64,000 bases of DNA, from contig CAWIKL010000002.1 of the NCBI GenBank assembly GCA_963836665.1, positions 62,001 through 126,000 on the forward strand, in the 5' to 3' direction. Positions 1 to 8,585 of the stretch are shown here, in pieces. A model generated the notes under the pieces. That model was not told the DNA's origin and made no database searches. It saw only the letters and a list, made by a program, of their open reading frames with translations. A program made the position numbers and the translations under genes. Numbering within the stretch: the first letter of the stretch is position 1; each line of letters begins with the position of its first letter. The DNA comes from JAICSD01 sp963836665 (GTDB lineage: Bacteria > Acidobacteriota > Vicinamibacteria > Vicinamibacterales > 2-12-FULL-66-21).

Positions 1-1120
1 TGACGACGTAGACGCGGCCCCCGAAGGCCAACGGTGAAGAGGTGTAGGCGGCGGCGCGCGGTTGATACCAGGCGACGAATGCGCTCGAGGTCTCGCCGTT
101 CTTGAGTGAAATGTCGCCATTCGCGCCCGGCTTGACCGCGAACAGCGGCCGGTTCGACTCTCCCTGCGATCCGGTGCCGACATAGAGCAGCCCGTCCCCG
201 TCCGTCGGCGTGGGGTTGGCCTGCGTCGCCCCGCGCAGGCGCCACAGCTCCTTGCCATCAGTGCCGTAGGCGATGGTCACGCCGGTTCCGATCGCGACGA
301 TCTCCGTGCGCGCCGGGGTGACCCACACGTACGGTGTCGACCAGCCCGACGCCAGCCGTCCTTCGATCTTACGAGGCGTCTTCCAGAGGACGGCACCGCT
401 CCTGGCGTCGAGGGCGGCCATGTACGAATTCGCCTCGTTGTCGTCGAGCAGGTAGACGCGGCCATCGTGGACGATCGGCGACGACGCAGTGCCGAAATCG
501 AGATAGCGCGGGGTGGGATCGATGGCGTGCGTCCAGAGCAGCCGTCCGTCCATCGAATAGCAGAACAACCCGATGTTGCCAAACAGCGCGTAGATCCGCT
601 CGCCATCGGTCGCCGGCGTTTCCGACGCGTAGGTGTTCTTGCGATGGCGGCCGCCGACGGGCGGACCGTGATGCGCGAGCTGCTGCCAGCGCAGCTTTCC
701 GGTGGCGACGTCGAAGCTGTAGACCATGAAGTCGACGTCGCCCGATTCCTGCGGCGACTCCAGATCGCGCTGGCGAAGCTTGTCGAGGATCTGCGGCTCC
801 GACAGTCCCTGCTTCTCGAGCTCGGCGACGTAATCATTGCCGTAGATGCCGGGGGAGGCCTGCTTGAAACCGTTGGCGCTGATCGCGCTCGTCAGCAGGA
901 CCTGATCGCCCCACACGATGGGCGACGACCAGCCGCGCCCAGGCACGTCGGTCTTCCAGGCGACGTTGGTCGTCGTCGACCACGCGATCGGTAGCGTGTC
1001 GATCGCCGACACGGCGCGCCCCGCATGACCGCGAAACTGCGGCCACGTCGCGTCGATCGGCATCGCCGGCGCCGTGGCCAACGCCGCCAGCGACAACGTG
1101 AGGGCGAGCGCGGTGCGCAC
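1..1120 (-). CDS. PQQ-binding-like beta-propeller repeat protein (3' end outside window)
   Basis: The first 373 codons of an exported beta-propeller protein; the C-terminus lies beyond base 1. The GTG at 1120-1118 is chosen because it begins a clean signal peptide (VRTALALTLSLAALATAPA) followed by the WPQFRG motif that opens PQQ-like propeller proteins related to BamB and quinoprotein alcohol dehydrogenases. Near the left edge the translation gives SPLAFGGRVYVV, a typical propeller blade. Known for the family: eight-bladed periplasmic propellers, some enzymatic with PQQ, many structural. I cannot see a PQQ-ligand set, so catalysis is not claimed. It is divergent from the padR gene and shares the 134-base region holding a palindrome. 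Confidence 0.8.
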   Translation of the reverse strand, partial: MRTALALTLSLAALATAPAMPIDATWPQFRGHAGRAVSAIDTLPIAWSTTTNVAWKTDVPGRGWSSPIVWGDQVLLTSAISANGFKQASPGIYGNDYVAELEKQGLSEPQILDKLRQRDLESPQESGDVDFMVYSFDVATGKLRWQQLAHHGPPVGGRHRKNTYASETPATDGERIYALFGNIGLFCYSMDGRLLWTHAIDPTPRYLDFGTASSPIVHDGRVYLLDDNEANSYMAALDARSGAVLWKTPRKIEGRLASGWSTPYVWVTPARTEIVAIGTGVTIAYGTDGKELWRLRGATQANPTPTDGDGLLYVGTGSQGESNRPLFAVKPGANGDISLKNGETSSAFVAWYQPRAAAYTSSPLAFGGRVYVV

Positions 1121-1224
1121 GTCTGGAGTCTACGGCAAGCGCGCGGGGGGTGCCGAGCGCCGCGACGGCGGGACCCGACGGCGGCGGCGGCTGGTCACGG
1201 CACTCGTCCCATTTCGCGATCCAT

Positions 1225-1245
1225 CTATACGCCATGCGCGTATAG
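1225..1245. promoter_or_regulatory. Perfect palindrome upstream of padR, likely PadR operator
   Basis: Two perfect 8-base arms, CTATACGC and GCGTATAG, are separated by five bases. The site ends 9 bases before the GTG of the PadR gene and lies in the divergent promoter region. PadR proteins are dimers that usually repress their own operon by binding such palindromes overlapping the promoter. Binding is inferred. Confidence 0.6.
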
Positions 1246-1254
1246 TTTGGACAC

Positions 1255-1593
1255 GTGAACGTCGAACGCTACCTGCCCCTGACTCCGGTCGCCCTCGAAA
1301 TCGCGATGACGCTGGCCGGGGGCGAGCGGCACGGCTATGACGTCATGCAAGAGGTCGAACATCGCAGCGGCGGCCGCATCGTCCTGCATCCCGGCACACT
1401 CTACCGCGCGCTGGCGAGAATGCTCGACGAAGGCCTGATCGAAGAGCTCGACGAGCGGCGCGGTGACGATGACCAGCGCCGGCGCTACTACGGCCTGACA
1501 CCGCTCGGGCGCGCCGTCGCGCGCGCCGAGATCGAGCGACTCGCCGCCCAGGTGGCCACGGCGCGCCGGCTGTTCCGGGGGAATCGCGCATGA
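1255..1593 (+). CDS. PadR-family transcriptional regulator (acidobacterial, ADOP-linked)
   Basis: A 112-residue winged-helix protein covering the whole PadR domain: the LTPVALEIAMTLAGGERHGYDVMQEV helix region near residues 8-33, HPGTLYRALARMLDEGLIEE as the recognition helix region, and the wing RRRYYGLTPLGRAV. The start is GTG at 1255, directly after a palindrome that fits a PadR operator. The stop overlaps the permease start by four bases (ATGA), so the two are translationally coupled. PadR regulators paired with duplicated orphan permeases are a hallmark of Acidobacteriota; the effector is unknown. Likely a repressor of itself and the permease. Confidence 0.9.
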   Translation: MNVERYLPLTPVALEIAMTLAGGERHGYDVMQEVEHRSGGRIVLHPGTLYRALARMLDEGLIEELDERRGDDDQRRRYYGLTPLGRAVARAEIERLAAQVATARRLFRGNRA

Positions 1594-4266
1594 AGATCGA
1601 CGCCGCGCTGCATCGTCTTCTGCTGCGGCTGTATCCGCGCGCGTTCCGGCAGCGCTTCGGCGCGTCAGTCGAACAGGCGTATCGCGACCGGCAGGCTGCT
1701 GGTGCGGCGCGGTGCGCTGGCGCGCGCCGCGCTGGCGGCACGGGCGCTCGCGGACCTCGCGATGAATGCCGCCGCCATACGCCTGACGGCGACAACTCGT
1801 GTCGGCCTGCCGTGGTCGTCGCTCTGGCTCGACCTGCGCTATGCCGCGCGCATGTTCGCGCGCCATCCGATCTTCAGCGCCCTGGCGATCGCCGCGCTGA
1901 CGCTCGGTATCGGCGCCAACACCGCGATTTTCACGATCGTCAACGCGGTCCTGATTCGTCCGCTCGCCTACGCCGATGAGAGTCGGCTGGTGATGGTCTG
2001 GAGCTCGAACTCGCGCGAGCGCCGCGAGCATGACGCGGTCGCACCGCTCGATTTTCTCGATTACCGGAAGGCGGGCGCCTTCGCCGGTCTCGAAGCGACT
2101 TACAGTTTCCTTGCCGGCGTACCGCTGACCTCCGCGTCGGGCACCGACCAGATACTCGTCGCAGCCGTCACCCCTGGCATCTTCCCGCTGCTCGGCCGCG
2201 CGCCGGCCATGGGACGCACGTTCACGGAGGCAGAGGCCGCGACCGCCGTCGTCGTCAGTCACGGGTTTTGGACGCGGCATCTTGGCGGCGATCCCGCGGC
2301 GATCGGCCGCGTCCTGATCATCCAGAACCAGGCGCGCACTGTCGTCGGTGTGATGCCGGCCGATTTCGTCTTCCCCTACAAGACGATGCTCGGTCCGGGC
2401 GGCCTGGCGCGGTCGTACGACGTCGACGCGTGGCTGCCGCTCACATTCGTCGCCGCCGATACCCGTCAGACCGGGCTGGCGACCCTCACGCGCGGTGCAC
2501 ACTTCCTGTCAGTGGTCGGCCGCCTGCGCCCGGGCGTCAGCGTCGAGCAGGCGGACGCGCAGGTGCGCGGGGTCGCGGCACAGCTGGCCGCCAGCTACCC
2601 GCTCTCGAACAGCCCCGTCGGCGCCAGTGTCGTGTCGCTGCACGAGCAGACGGTGGGGACGATGCGGCCGGCGCTGGCGCTACTGCTCGGTGGCGTCGGC
2701 TTCGTCCTGCTGATGGCCTGTGTCAACCTCGCCAACCTCCTGCTGGCGCGCAGCAGCGCGCGCCAGCAGGAGATGGCGGTGAGAACGGCGCTCGGCGCGT
2801 CGCGTGCACGACTCGTGCGTCAAACCCTGATCGAAGCGGTTCTGCTCGCCTGTAGCGGCGGCATTGTGGCGGCGCTGGCGGTCCACTGGGGCGTCGGCGC
2901 GCTCGTTGCGCTGGCACCGGGCGACATGCCGAGACTCGGCGAAATCCACGCCGACACCGCCGTCCTCGCGTTTACCCTCGCGCTCTCACTCGTAACCGGC
3001 GTGGCGATCGGGATGGTTCCGGCGTTCGCCGCAACGCGCCCGATCGTCCAGACTGGCCTCAAGGACGGCAGCCGCGGCCTGACCGCGAGTCCCCCGCAGC
3101 GCCGGCTGCGCGCGCTGCTCGTCGGCGCCGAGGTCGCGCTCGCCCTCGTCCTGACGCTGGCTGCGGGCTTGCTGCTGCGCAGCTTCCTCTCGGTGCTCGC
3201 CGTCGATCCCGGGTTCCAGAGCGGTCACCTGCTCACGCTGCAGATTGCGCTGCCCAGCTCATACCAGACGGCCGATCAACTGCGGGCGCTCTACGGCGTG
3301 CTCTTCGACCGGCTCGAAGCCATCCCGGGGGTCGCCAGCGCGGGAGGGACGACGCGGCTGCCGCTCGGCAGCACGAATGTCTCGACCAAAGTCGACATCG
3401 AAGGGCACGCGCGCCCCCCCGCCCAATGGCCCGAGGTCGAATTCCGCCGCGCCATGCGCGACTACTTCACGACCATGGGAATTCCGCTCCTGCGTGGACG
3501 GACGTTTACGCCGGAGGACGGCCCATTGGCGCCCAGGGTGGTCGTGATCAACGAGCGGATGGCCAAACGCCTGTTTCCTGGAGAGGATCCCGTCGGCCGG
3601 CGCGTCCGCTTCGGATCCGCGTCATCGCCGTGGATCACTGTCGTCGGCGTCGCCGGCGACGTGCGGCACAGCGGACTCGAAGACGAGCCGGCACCGGAAA
3701 TGTACACGTGGTATCTGCAGAACCCGCCGACCAATCCCTTCATCGTCGTGCGCACAAGCGGCGAGGCGGCGGCGCTCGCGTCTGCCGTGCGCGCGGCCGT
3801 GCGGGCAACCGACAGCAGCATCGCCGCCTACGATATCCGGCCGATGACGCAGGTGCGCGCCGATGCGATGGCGGCACGCCGGTTCGTGCTGCTGCTCGTG
3901 GCGGCGTTCGGCGCCCTGGCGCTGGTGATGGCGGCCATCGGCGTCTACGGCGTGATGGCACTGGTGGTCACGGAGCGGACCGCCGAGATCGGAATTCGAC
4001 TCGCGCTGGGCGCGACGCCCGGAGGTGTTCTGCGCGGCCTGCTGCGCGAAGGACTGCTGCTGACGGCTGGCGGTATCGCCGCGGGCCTCCTTGCCGCGGC
4101 CGCCATCGTGCCGCTGCTCGCGTCGCAGCTGTACGGCGTGCGCCCATTCGATCCCGCCACGACGGTCGGCGTGCCGCTGCTGCTCCTCGCCATCGCCGGC
4201 GCCGCCTGCCTCGTGCCGGCCTGGCGGGCGATGAGTGTGGACCCCCTCGACGCGCTGCGCCGCTGA
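1590..4266 (+). CDS. ADOP-family (MacB/FtsX-like) duplicated permease, frameshift near the N-terminus
   Basis: A large inner-membrane permease with two MacB_PCD + FtsX units and no ATPase domain. First unit: TM near FSALAIAALTLGIGANTAIFTIV, periplasmic domain, then FtsX helices around RPALALLLGGVGFVLLMACVN. Second unit: from about GAEVALALVLTLAAGLLLRS to the C-terminal FtsX with GIRLALGATPGGVLRG. The ATG at 1590 overlaps the padR stop and encodes the expected ADOP opening (LLLRLYPRAFRQRFG..YRDR), but this frame leaves register. From about 1690 the family sequence continues one frame over (RRGALARAALAARALADLAMNA). Removing one base near 1689-1691 joins them cleanly. As sequenced, an 854-residue product could start at GTG 1702. 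ADOP substrates are unknown. Confidence 0.85.
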
Positions 4267-4327
4267 CGCCGCCCGGCGCGGCGGACGCGCGATGCTGCTA
4301 CCATGTCAGCCCTATCCGGGAGGCCGA

Positions 4328-4966
4328 GTGAGCATCCGCGTGGTCCTGGTCGATGACCATCCGATCGTCCTGCAGGGATTGCAGCATCTATTCGCACGTC
4401 AGGCCGACATCGAAGTGGCGGCGTGCTGTGCCACTGTCGAGGAGGGGCTGGCCGCGGCGCGCACGGCGCGTCCAGACGTCCTCGTGCTGGACCTGCGCAT
4501 GCCGGACGGGGGCGGCCTGGCGCTGCTCGACGCCATCAACGGCGAGCGGCTCGAGTTGAAGACGGTCGTCCTGACGGCGGCGATTTCCGACGAAGAAGTC
4601 GCGCAGGCGATTCAGAAGGGGATCGGCGGCCTGGTGTTGAAAGAGTCGGCCCCAGAGCAGCTGCTCGAGTGCGTGCGAAGCGTCCACGCCGGCGACCGCT
4701 GGTTCGATCCCGACGCCATGAGCCGGGTCCTGCACCCGCCGGCGCCGCGGGAGCACGCCGCCGCTGAGCGGGCAGCGACACTGACCGGGCGCGAGCGCGA
4801 GGTGGTCAGGATGATCGCCGCCGGCCTGCGCAACCGCGACATCGGCGAACGTCTCTCGATCTCCGAGAACACCGTCAAGGTGCACCTGCACAACATCTAC
4901 GAGAAGGTCGGCGTCGAAGGCCGGATGGAATTGCTGCTCCTCGCGCAGGAACTCAGGCTCGTGTAG
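4328..4966 (+). CDS. NarL/FixJ-type response regulator
   Basis: A 212-residue two-domain regulator. The receiver domain has the acidic pair VDD at 9-10, phospho-acceptor Asp55 in VLVLDLRMPD and Lys105 in LVLKESAP. A LuxR-type HTH follows at about 148-195 (LTGREREVVRMIAAG...ISENTVKVHLHNIYEKVGV). GTG 4328 is chosen because the receiver begins at once (VSIRVVLVDDHP) and GGGAGG lies four bases upstream; a longer in-frame extension to 4235 would overlap the permease. It is tail-to-tail with a HisKA_3-type histidine kinase, the matching class of partner, so they probably form a pair despite opposite strands. Confidence 0.93.
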   Translation: MSIRVVLVDDHPIVLQGLQHLFARQADIEVAACCATVEEGLAAARTARPDVLVLDLRMPDGGGLALLDAINGERLELKTVVLTAAISDEEVAQAIQKGIGGLVLKESAPEQLLECVRSVHAGDRWFDPDAMSRVLHPPAPREHAAAERAATLTGREREVVRMIAAGLRNRDIGERLSISENTVKVHLHNIYEKVGVEGRMELLLLAQELRLV

Positions 4967-4984
4967 CTCCGTGATCGAATCGCT

Positions 4985-5002
4985 GATCGCTTAGAAGCGA
5001 TC
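4985..5002. terminator. Short hairpin between convergent regulator and kinase genes
   Basis: GATCGCT and AGCGATC form a perfect 7-base stem with a TAGA loop in the 49-base gap between two converging genes. There is no T-tract, so it is a weak candidate for a bidirectional transcript end. Confidence 0.35.
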
Positions 5003-5015
5003 CAGGATCAAGGAG

Positions 5016-6032
5016 TCACGCTGCGGTTCGCGGGAGCGTAATTTCGACGCGCGCACCGCGCGCCCCGGACTCCACGGCGAGGCGTCCCTTCAGCGAGGCC
5101 GCGCGCGCGCGCAACGTGACCGGCCCGACGTTGCGTGAAATCAGCGCGTCGTGGTCGATCCGGCCGCTGAACGGGAAGCCGCGCCCGTCGTCCACCACAG
5201 TCAGGCGGATTTCGCTGTCGGACGCCGCCACCGAGATCGACACCCGCGAGGGGTGTCCGTGCTTCAGCGCGTTGATCGTCGCTTCCTGGCACATGAACCC
5301 GATCGCCTGCTCGATCTCCGCCGGAACGGCGAGCTCCGACGGCATGACATGAATCGTGATCGGCGTCTTCCACTCCACGGAGAGCCGCGCCATCCGCCGC
5401 CGCAGCGCTGCGTCGAGCGTCTCGTCGGCCGCCGACGCACCGGTTGTGGAGTTCAGGTTCTCGATGAGGCGGCGCAGCTCGCGCTGTTCAGTAGCGATGG
5501 CCCGCTCGATGACGACGAGACGGCTGTGCGTCTCGGTGGACAGGATCGCGCCGGCGATGTCGTGCAACTCGAGACGGATGCCGGTGAGCCCCTGCAGGAT
5601 GCCGTCGTGCAGGTCGCGCGACACCCGGATGCGGTCCTCGCGTACGGCGAGCTCTTTCTCCTGCTGCGCAATGACGAGCTGGGACTGCCGCTCGCGTTCC
5701 TGCGCCGCCCGCTGCGCGCCACTCAACGCCGACACCGTCAGGCTGACGCCGGCGAGGACGATGAACCGGATGTAGTCGTCCATCCCGACGTCGATCGTCG
5801 TCTGCGGCGGGACGATGAAAAACACGCAGACGATCGTCGAGGTCAGACTCGCGAACAGGCCCGGTCCATACCCGCCGAAAATCGCCGCCAGGACCACGAC
5901 CGGAAAGAAGAAAACAGCGATCGCGGGGCCCAGCGCCGGACGGGCGACGACCGTCGCCAACGTCGCCGCGACGACGAGCGCGACGGTGTAGCCATACCAG
6001 CGCAGGCGATTGGCTCCGACGGGCTCCTCCAT
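5016..6032 (-). CDS. NarL-type sensor histidine kinase with DUF4118-like membrane domain
   Basis: A 338-residue membrane kinase. Residues 15-105 hold three to four hydrophobic segments with the KdpD-like DUF4118 look (FFFPVVVLAAIFGGYGPGLFAS, FFIVPPQTTI), then a short coiled stretch (RAAQERERQSQLVIAQQEKELAV). Next come HisKA_3 with phospho-acceptor His142 in SRDLHDGILQGL and an HATPase domain with the N-box QEATINALKHG (about 249-259) and G-box DDGRGF (281-286). ATG 6032 is used. An alternative GTG at 6041 overlaps the upstream stop as GTGA and has GGAAG about 10 bases upstream. It forms an operon with the DisA-like gene, which may supply the input signal, and probably phosphorylates the convergent response regulator. 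Confidence 0.9.
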   Translation of the reverse strand: MEEPVGANRLRWYGYTVALVVAATLATVVARPALGPAIAVFFFPVVVLAAIFGGYGPGLFASLTSTIVCVFFIVPPQTTIDVGMDDYIRFIVLAGVSLTVSALSGAQRAAQERERQSQLVIAQQEKELAVREDRIRVSRDLHDGILQGLTGIRLELHDIAGAILSTETHSRLVVIERAIATEQRELRRLIENLNSTTGASAADETLDAALRRRMARLSVEWKTPITIHVMPSELAVPAEIEQAIGFMCQEATINALKHGHPSRVSISVAASDSEIRLTVVDDGRGFPFSGRIDHDALISRNVGPVTLRARAASLKGRLAVESGARGARVEITLPRTAA

Positions 6033-6037
6033 GTGAC

Positions 6038-7174
6038 TCACAATAGCAGCGCTTCCACACGGTGGGCGTGGACCATGTCCTCGCACGGGGACCAGGCGAA
6101 CACCGTGAACCGCCCGTCCTGCGAGGCGACGAGCGCCACCGCGTCGCGCTGATCGTGGACGAACTGCGCCGCCGACAGGTGCCGTGTCCCACCGAGTGAC
6201 GAAGGATGCACCATGCTCGGCACAAAGCCCTCGATCGGCTCGGTCACGGTCGTCTGCTCCACCGGCGGCGAGCCACGCCGCCGGGTGATTTTCGCACCAA
6301 ACGCCAGCAGTTCGTGTCTGTCGGTGACGATGGTCGCGCCGTCGACGGCGGTCAATCCCGCGATGCCCTCGATGGCCCGCCCCAGGGCATCCTGCCACAG
6401 CCGATCGCGCGCGCCGGTATGTTCGGCCATCAGGTCTGACAGCACCGAAAACGCCGGGGCGAGCCCGTACGAAATCGGCGACACGATCGACTCACGCCAC
6501 TTGTCCGACTCGGACGGCACGACGAGCAGCAAGCCGCCGCGCTTGTGCGCGCGCATCGAGACGGCAAGCTGGACCAGCACGTTGACCGAGTCGGACCACG
6601 AGGCCGGTGCCTCGAAGCCGAGCAGCGACGAGAGGAGCGTCGGGCAATCGGGCAGGCTCGACGCCGCTTCGTCGACGATCTTCACCTGGTCGGCCTCGAG
6701 CACGGCGATGTTGGCGAACTTGGTGTGATCGCCGCCGCGGCGCTGCTTGACGACGAGCAGGCCCGGCGCGGCCACCTCGAGGACGAGCCCGAACGGCGGC
6801 AGCACCCGCGTCGCCCCCCAAATGACGAAGTCGCCGTCCTGCTGTGACACGCCCAGGTGGATGCCGGGACGCTCGACCGCCGGCGCGACCTTGGCGACCG
6901 CCGCCGGCGCGAGCGGCAGCGGGTTGGCGAAAAGCAGCGGATACGGCGTCGCCTGCGGCTCGACGAGCGCGAGCGACACGACCGGCACGTAGCCTTCCTC
7001 GCGCCGCAGGCTGGTCCAGAACCCGACGTCGATGAGAGCCTCGATGGCGGCCGTGTCCGGCAGCGGCGCGGCGGTTTCACCGGGCGCCAGCGACGCGCTG
7101 ACGAGGTGCCGCGTGAAGCACTCCCTGACCCGCTCGGCGACAGCTCTGCGCGCCGGATAAGCGCCGTAGGTCAT
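6038..7174 (-). CDS. DisA/CdaA-fold (DAC domain) putative nucleotide sensor protein
   Basis: A 378-residue soluble protein whose C-terminal half resembles the diadenylate cyclase domain: RGGLLLVV near 213-219, TAVDGATIVTDRHELLAFGAKI (DGA at 278-280), then SLGGTRHLSAAQF (GTRH at 329-332) and DAVALVASQDGRFTVF. Active c-di-AMP synthases carry DGA and RHR motifs. Here DGA is intact but RHR reads RHL, so catalysis is uncertain. The N-terminal 190 residues are not familiar; in public annotation similar proteins are called 'sensor domain DACNV-containing', which I recall but cannot verify. The stop (6040-6038) is within three bases of the kinase gene, or overlaps its alternative GTG. Likely role: nucleotide sensing or synthesis linked to two-component signalling. 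Confidence 0.7.
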   Translation of the reverse strand: MTYGAYPARRAVAERVRECFTRHLVSASLAPGETAAPLPDTAAIEALIDVGFWTSLRREEGYVPVVSLALVEPQATPYPLLFANPLPLAPAAVAKVAPAVERPGIHLGVSQQDGDFVIWGATRVLPPFGLVLEVAAPGLLVVKQRRGGDHTKFANIAVLEADQVKIVDEAASSLPDCPTLLSSLLGFEAPASWSDSVNVLVQLAVSMRAHKRGGLLLVVPSESDKWRESIVSPISYGLAPAFSVLSDLMAEHTGARDRLWQDALGRAIEGIAGLTAVDGATIVTDRHELLAFGAKITRRRGSPPVEQTTVTEPIEGFVPSMVHPSSLGGTRHLSAAQFVHDQRDAVALVASQDGRFTVFAWSPCEDMVHAHRVEALLL

Positions 7175-7194
7175 TCAGCAATCTTAATCGTTTC

Positions 7195-7352
7195 GCTGGA
7201 ATCCCCCCCGATCCATCGGCATCCCTCATCCTTTACCGTTGATCCTGAACCCTTCATCGCGCATCCCTGAAATCGGCGGATCCCGAAATCGCGGATGCCG
7301 ATGAGGGATCCGGGATCCGGGAATCGCGATCCGGGATCAGCGATGAGCAATC
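7195..7352. repeat. Degenerate GGGATC/AATCG-type intergenic repeats
   Basis: The 193-base gap between the ROK gene and the DAC gene is filled with short related units: GGGATCC repeated back to back near 7307-7322, AATCGCGATCC, and an inverted pair ATCGGCATCC (from about 7212) with GGATGCCGAT (about 7294). It can fold into several alternative hairpins. No ORF or clear promoter is seen. It resembles the second degenerate repeat block near 20.7 kb in style, not in unit sequence. Confidence 0.5.
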
Positions 7353-7367
7353 AGGAATTCAAACTGC

Positions 7368-8585
7368 CTATGCCACGGACGGCACGGCGAATACGGGCGC
7401 GGTGACGAGCGCCGCGGCACCGCGGAGCCGCGGGTACTCGGGGAGCGAGACGGTGACGAGCGACGTCGTGGCGGCGGCGGGGGCGAGCGCGCGTTCCGCC
7501 AGCGCTCGGCGCGTCGTCCCTTCGATCAGGTCCCAGGCGCCGATGATCTCGCCCGACAGGTAAATCCGCGCCGGGTCGACGGCGTTGACCAGGCTGGCCA
7601 GGCCGAGCCCGAGATACCGCGCCGTCGCCTGGACTGCCGCGATCGCCTTGCCGTCACCGCCGCGGGCACGCGCGATCAGATCCTCCACGGTGAAGCTCGC
7701 CATCTCCACCGGCATCGGCTTGCGCGGCGACACCTCGCGGCCGAAATAGCGTGACAGCGTGGCCAGGTTCGAGACGTACGCCTCCCAGCAGCCGGTCGCG
7801 CCGCACGCGCACGGCGGCCCGTCGACGTTCAACGGAATGTGGCCGAATTCGCCGGCGACGTTGTGCAGGCCGCGCAGCACCTCGCCGCGGACGACGATGC
7901 CGACGCCGATGCCGTCCGAGACATTAACGAAAGCGATGTCGCCGTGCGACGCGTCGGCGCGCGTCGACCAGAGCAGCGCCAGCGCGCACGCGCGCCCGGA
8001 GTTCTCCACCGTGACCGGGCGCCGCGTCGCCGCTGCCAGCATCTCGCGCAGCGGCACGTCGCGCCAGCCGAGGCGGGGCGAAAACAGGACGCGCTCGCCG
8101 CCGGGACCGACCATCCCGGGCACGACGACGCCGATGCCCTGGCACTCGCCGAGCGCGCGATGCTCGCCGACGAGGCGCCTGACGCGATCGGCGAGTGTCT
8201 TGACCTGTCGCTTGACGTTGGTGTCGGTCGGAAAGCTCGTCACCCCGACGAGGGGATCGCCCAGCAGGTTGCAGACCATCAACGACGTGCGCGTGGCGCG
8301 GATGTCTACCGCCAGCACCCAGCGCTTGCGCGAGTCGATGTAGAGGAACTGCGGCTTGCGGCCGCGCGGCGCCTCCCCTTTTGCCCCCTCGTAGACGAAC
8401 CCCTGATCGATCAGATCGTTGACGATGAAGGTGACCGCCGCGCGTGTCGTTCCCATCATGCGCGCGAGATCGGCCCGCGAGACTGGCTGATGGCTACGCA
8501 CGAGATTGAGCAGGATGCCCCGGTTGATCTCGCGCGACGTGCCCCGGCCCGCGACGCGGAACCGGTGTGGATGAATCCGCGGCAT
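7368..8585 (-). CDS. ROK-family transcriptional regulator (NagC/Mlc/XylR-like)
   Basis: A 405-residue protein with an N-terminal MarR-like winged helix (NRGILLNLVRSHQPVSRADLARMMGTTRAAVTFIVNDL, about 20-57) and a ROK sugar-kinase-fold domain with GIGVGIVVRGEVLRGLHNVAGEFGHI and the zinc signature CACGATGCWEAY. The ATG 8585-8583 shares one base with the receptor's stop (TGATG), so it is coupled to the TonB receptor. It is the likely sugar-responsive repressor of the receptor operon and of the divergent uronate genes starting at 12.0 kb. The frame upstream is accidentally open into the shadow frame of the receptor gene, giving a false 1501-codon reading. Confidence 0.9.
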   Translation of the reverse strand: MPRIHPHRFRVAGRGTSREINRGILLNLVRSHQPVSRADLARMMGTTRAAVTFIVNDLIDQGFVYEGAKGEAPRGRKPQFLYIDSRKRWVLAVDIRATRTSLMVCNLLGDPLVGVTSFPTDTNVKRQVKTLADRVRRLVGEHRALGECQGIGVVVPGMVGPGGERVLFSPRLGWRDVPLREMLAAATRRPVTVENSGRACALALLWSTRADASHGDIAFVNVSDGIGVGIVVRGEVLRGLHNVAGEFGHIPLNVDGPPCACGATGCWEAYVSNLATLSRYFGREVSPRKPMPVEMASFTVEDLIARARGGDGKAIAAVQATARYLGLGLASLVNAVDPARIYLSGEIIGAWDLIEGTTRRALAERALAPAAATTSLVTVSLPEYPRLRGAAALVTAPVFAVPSVA

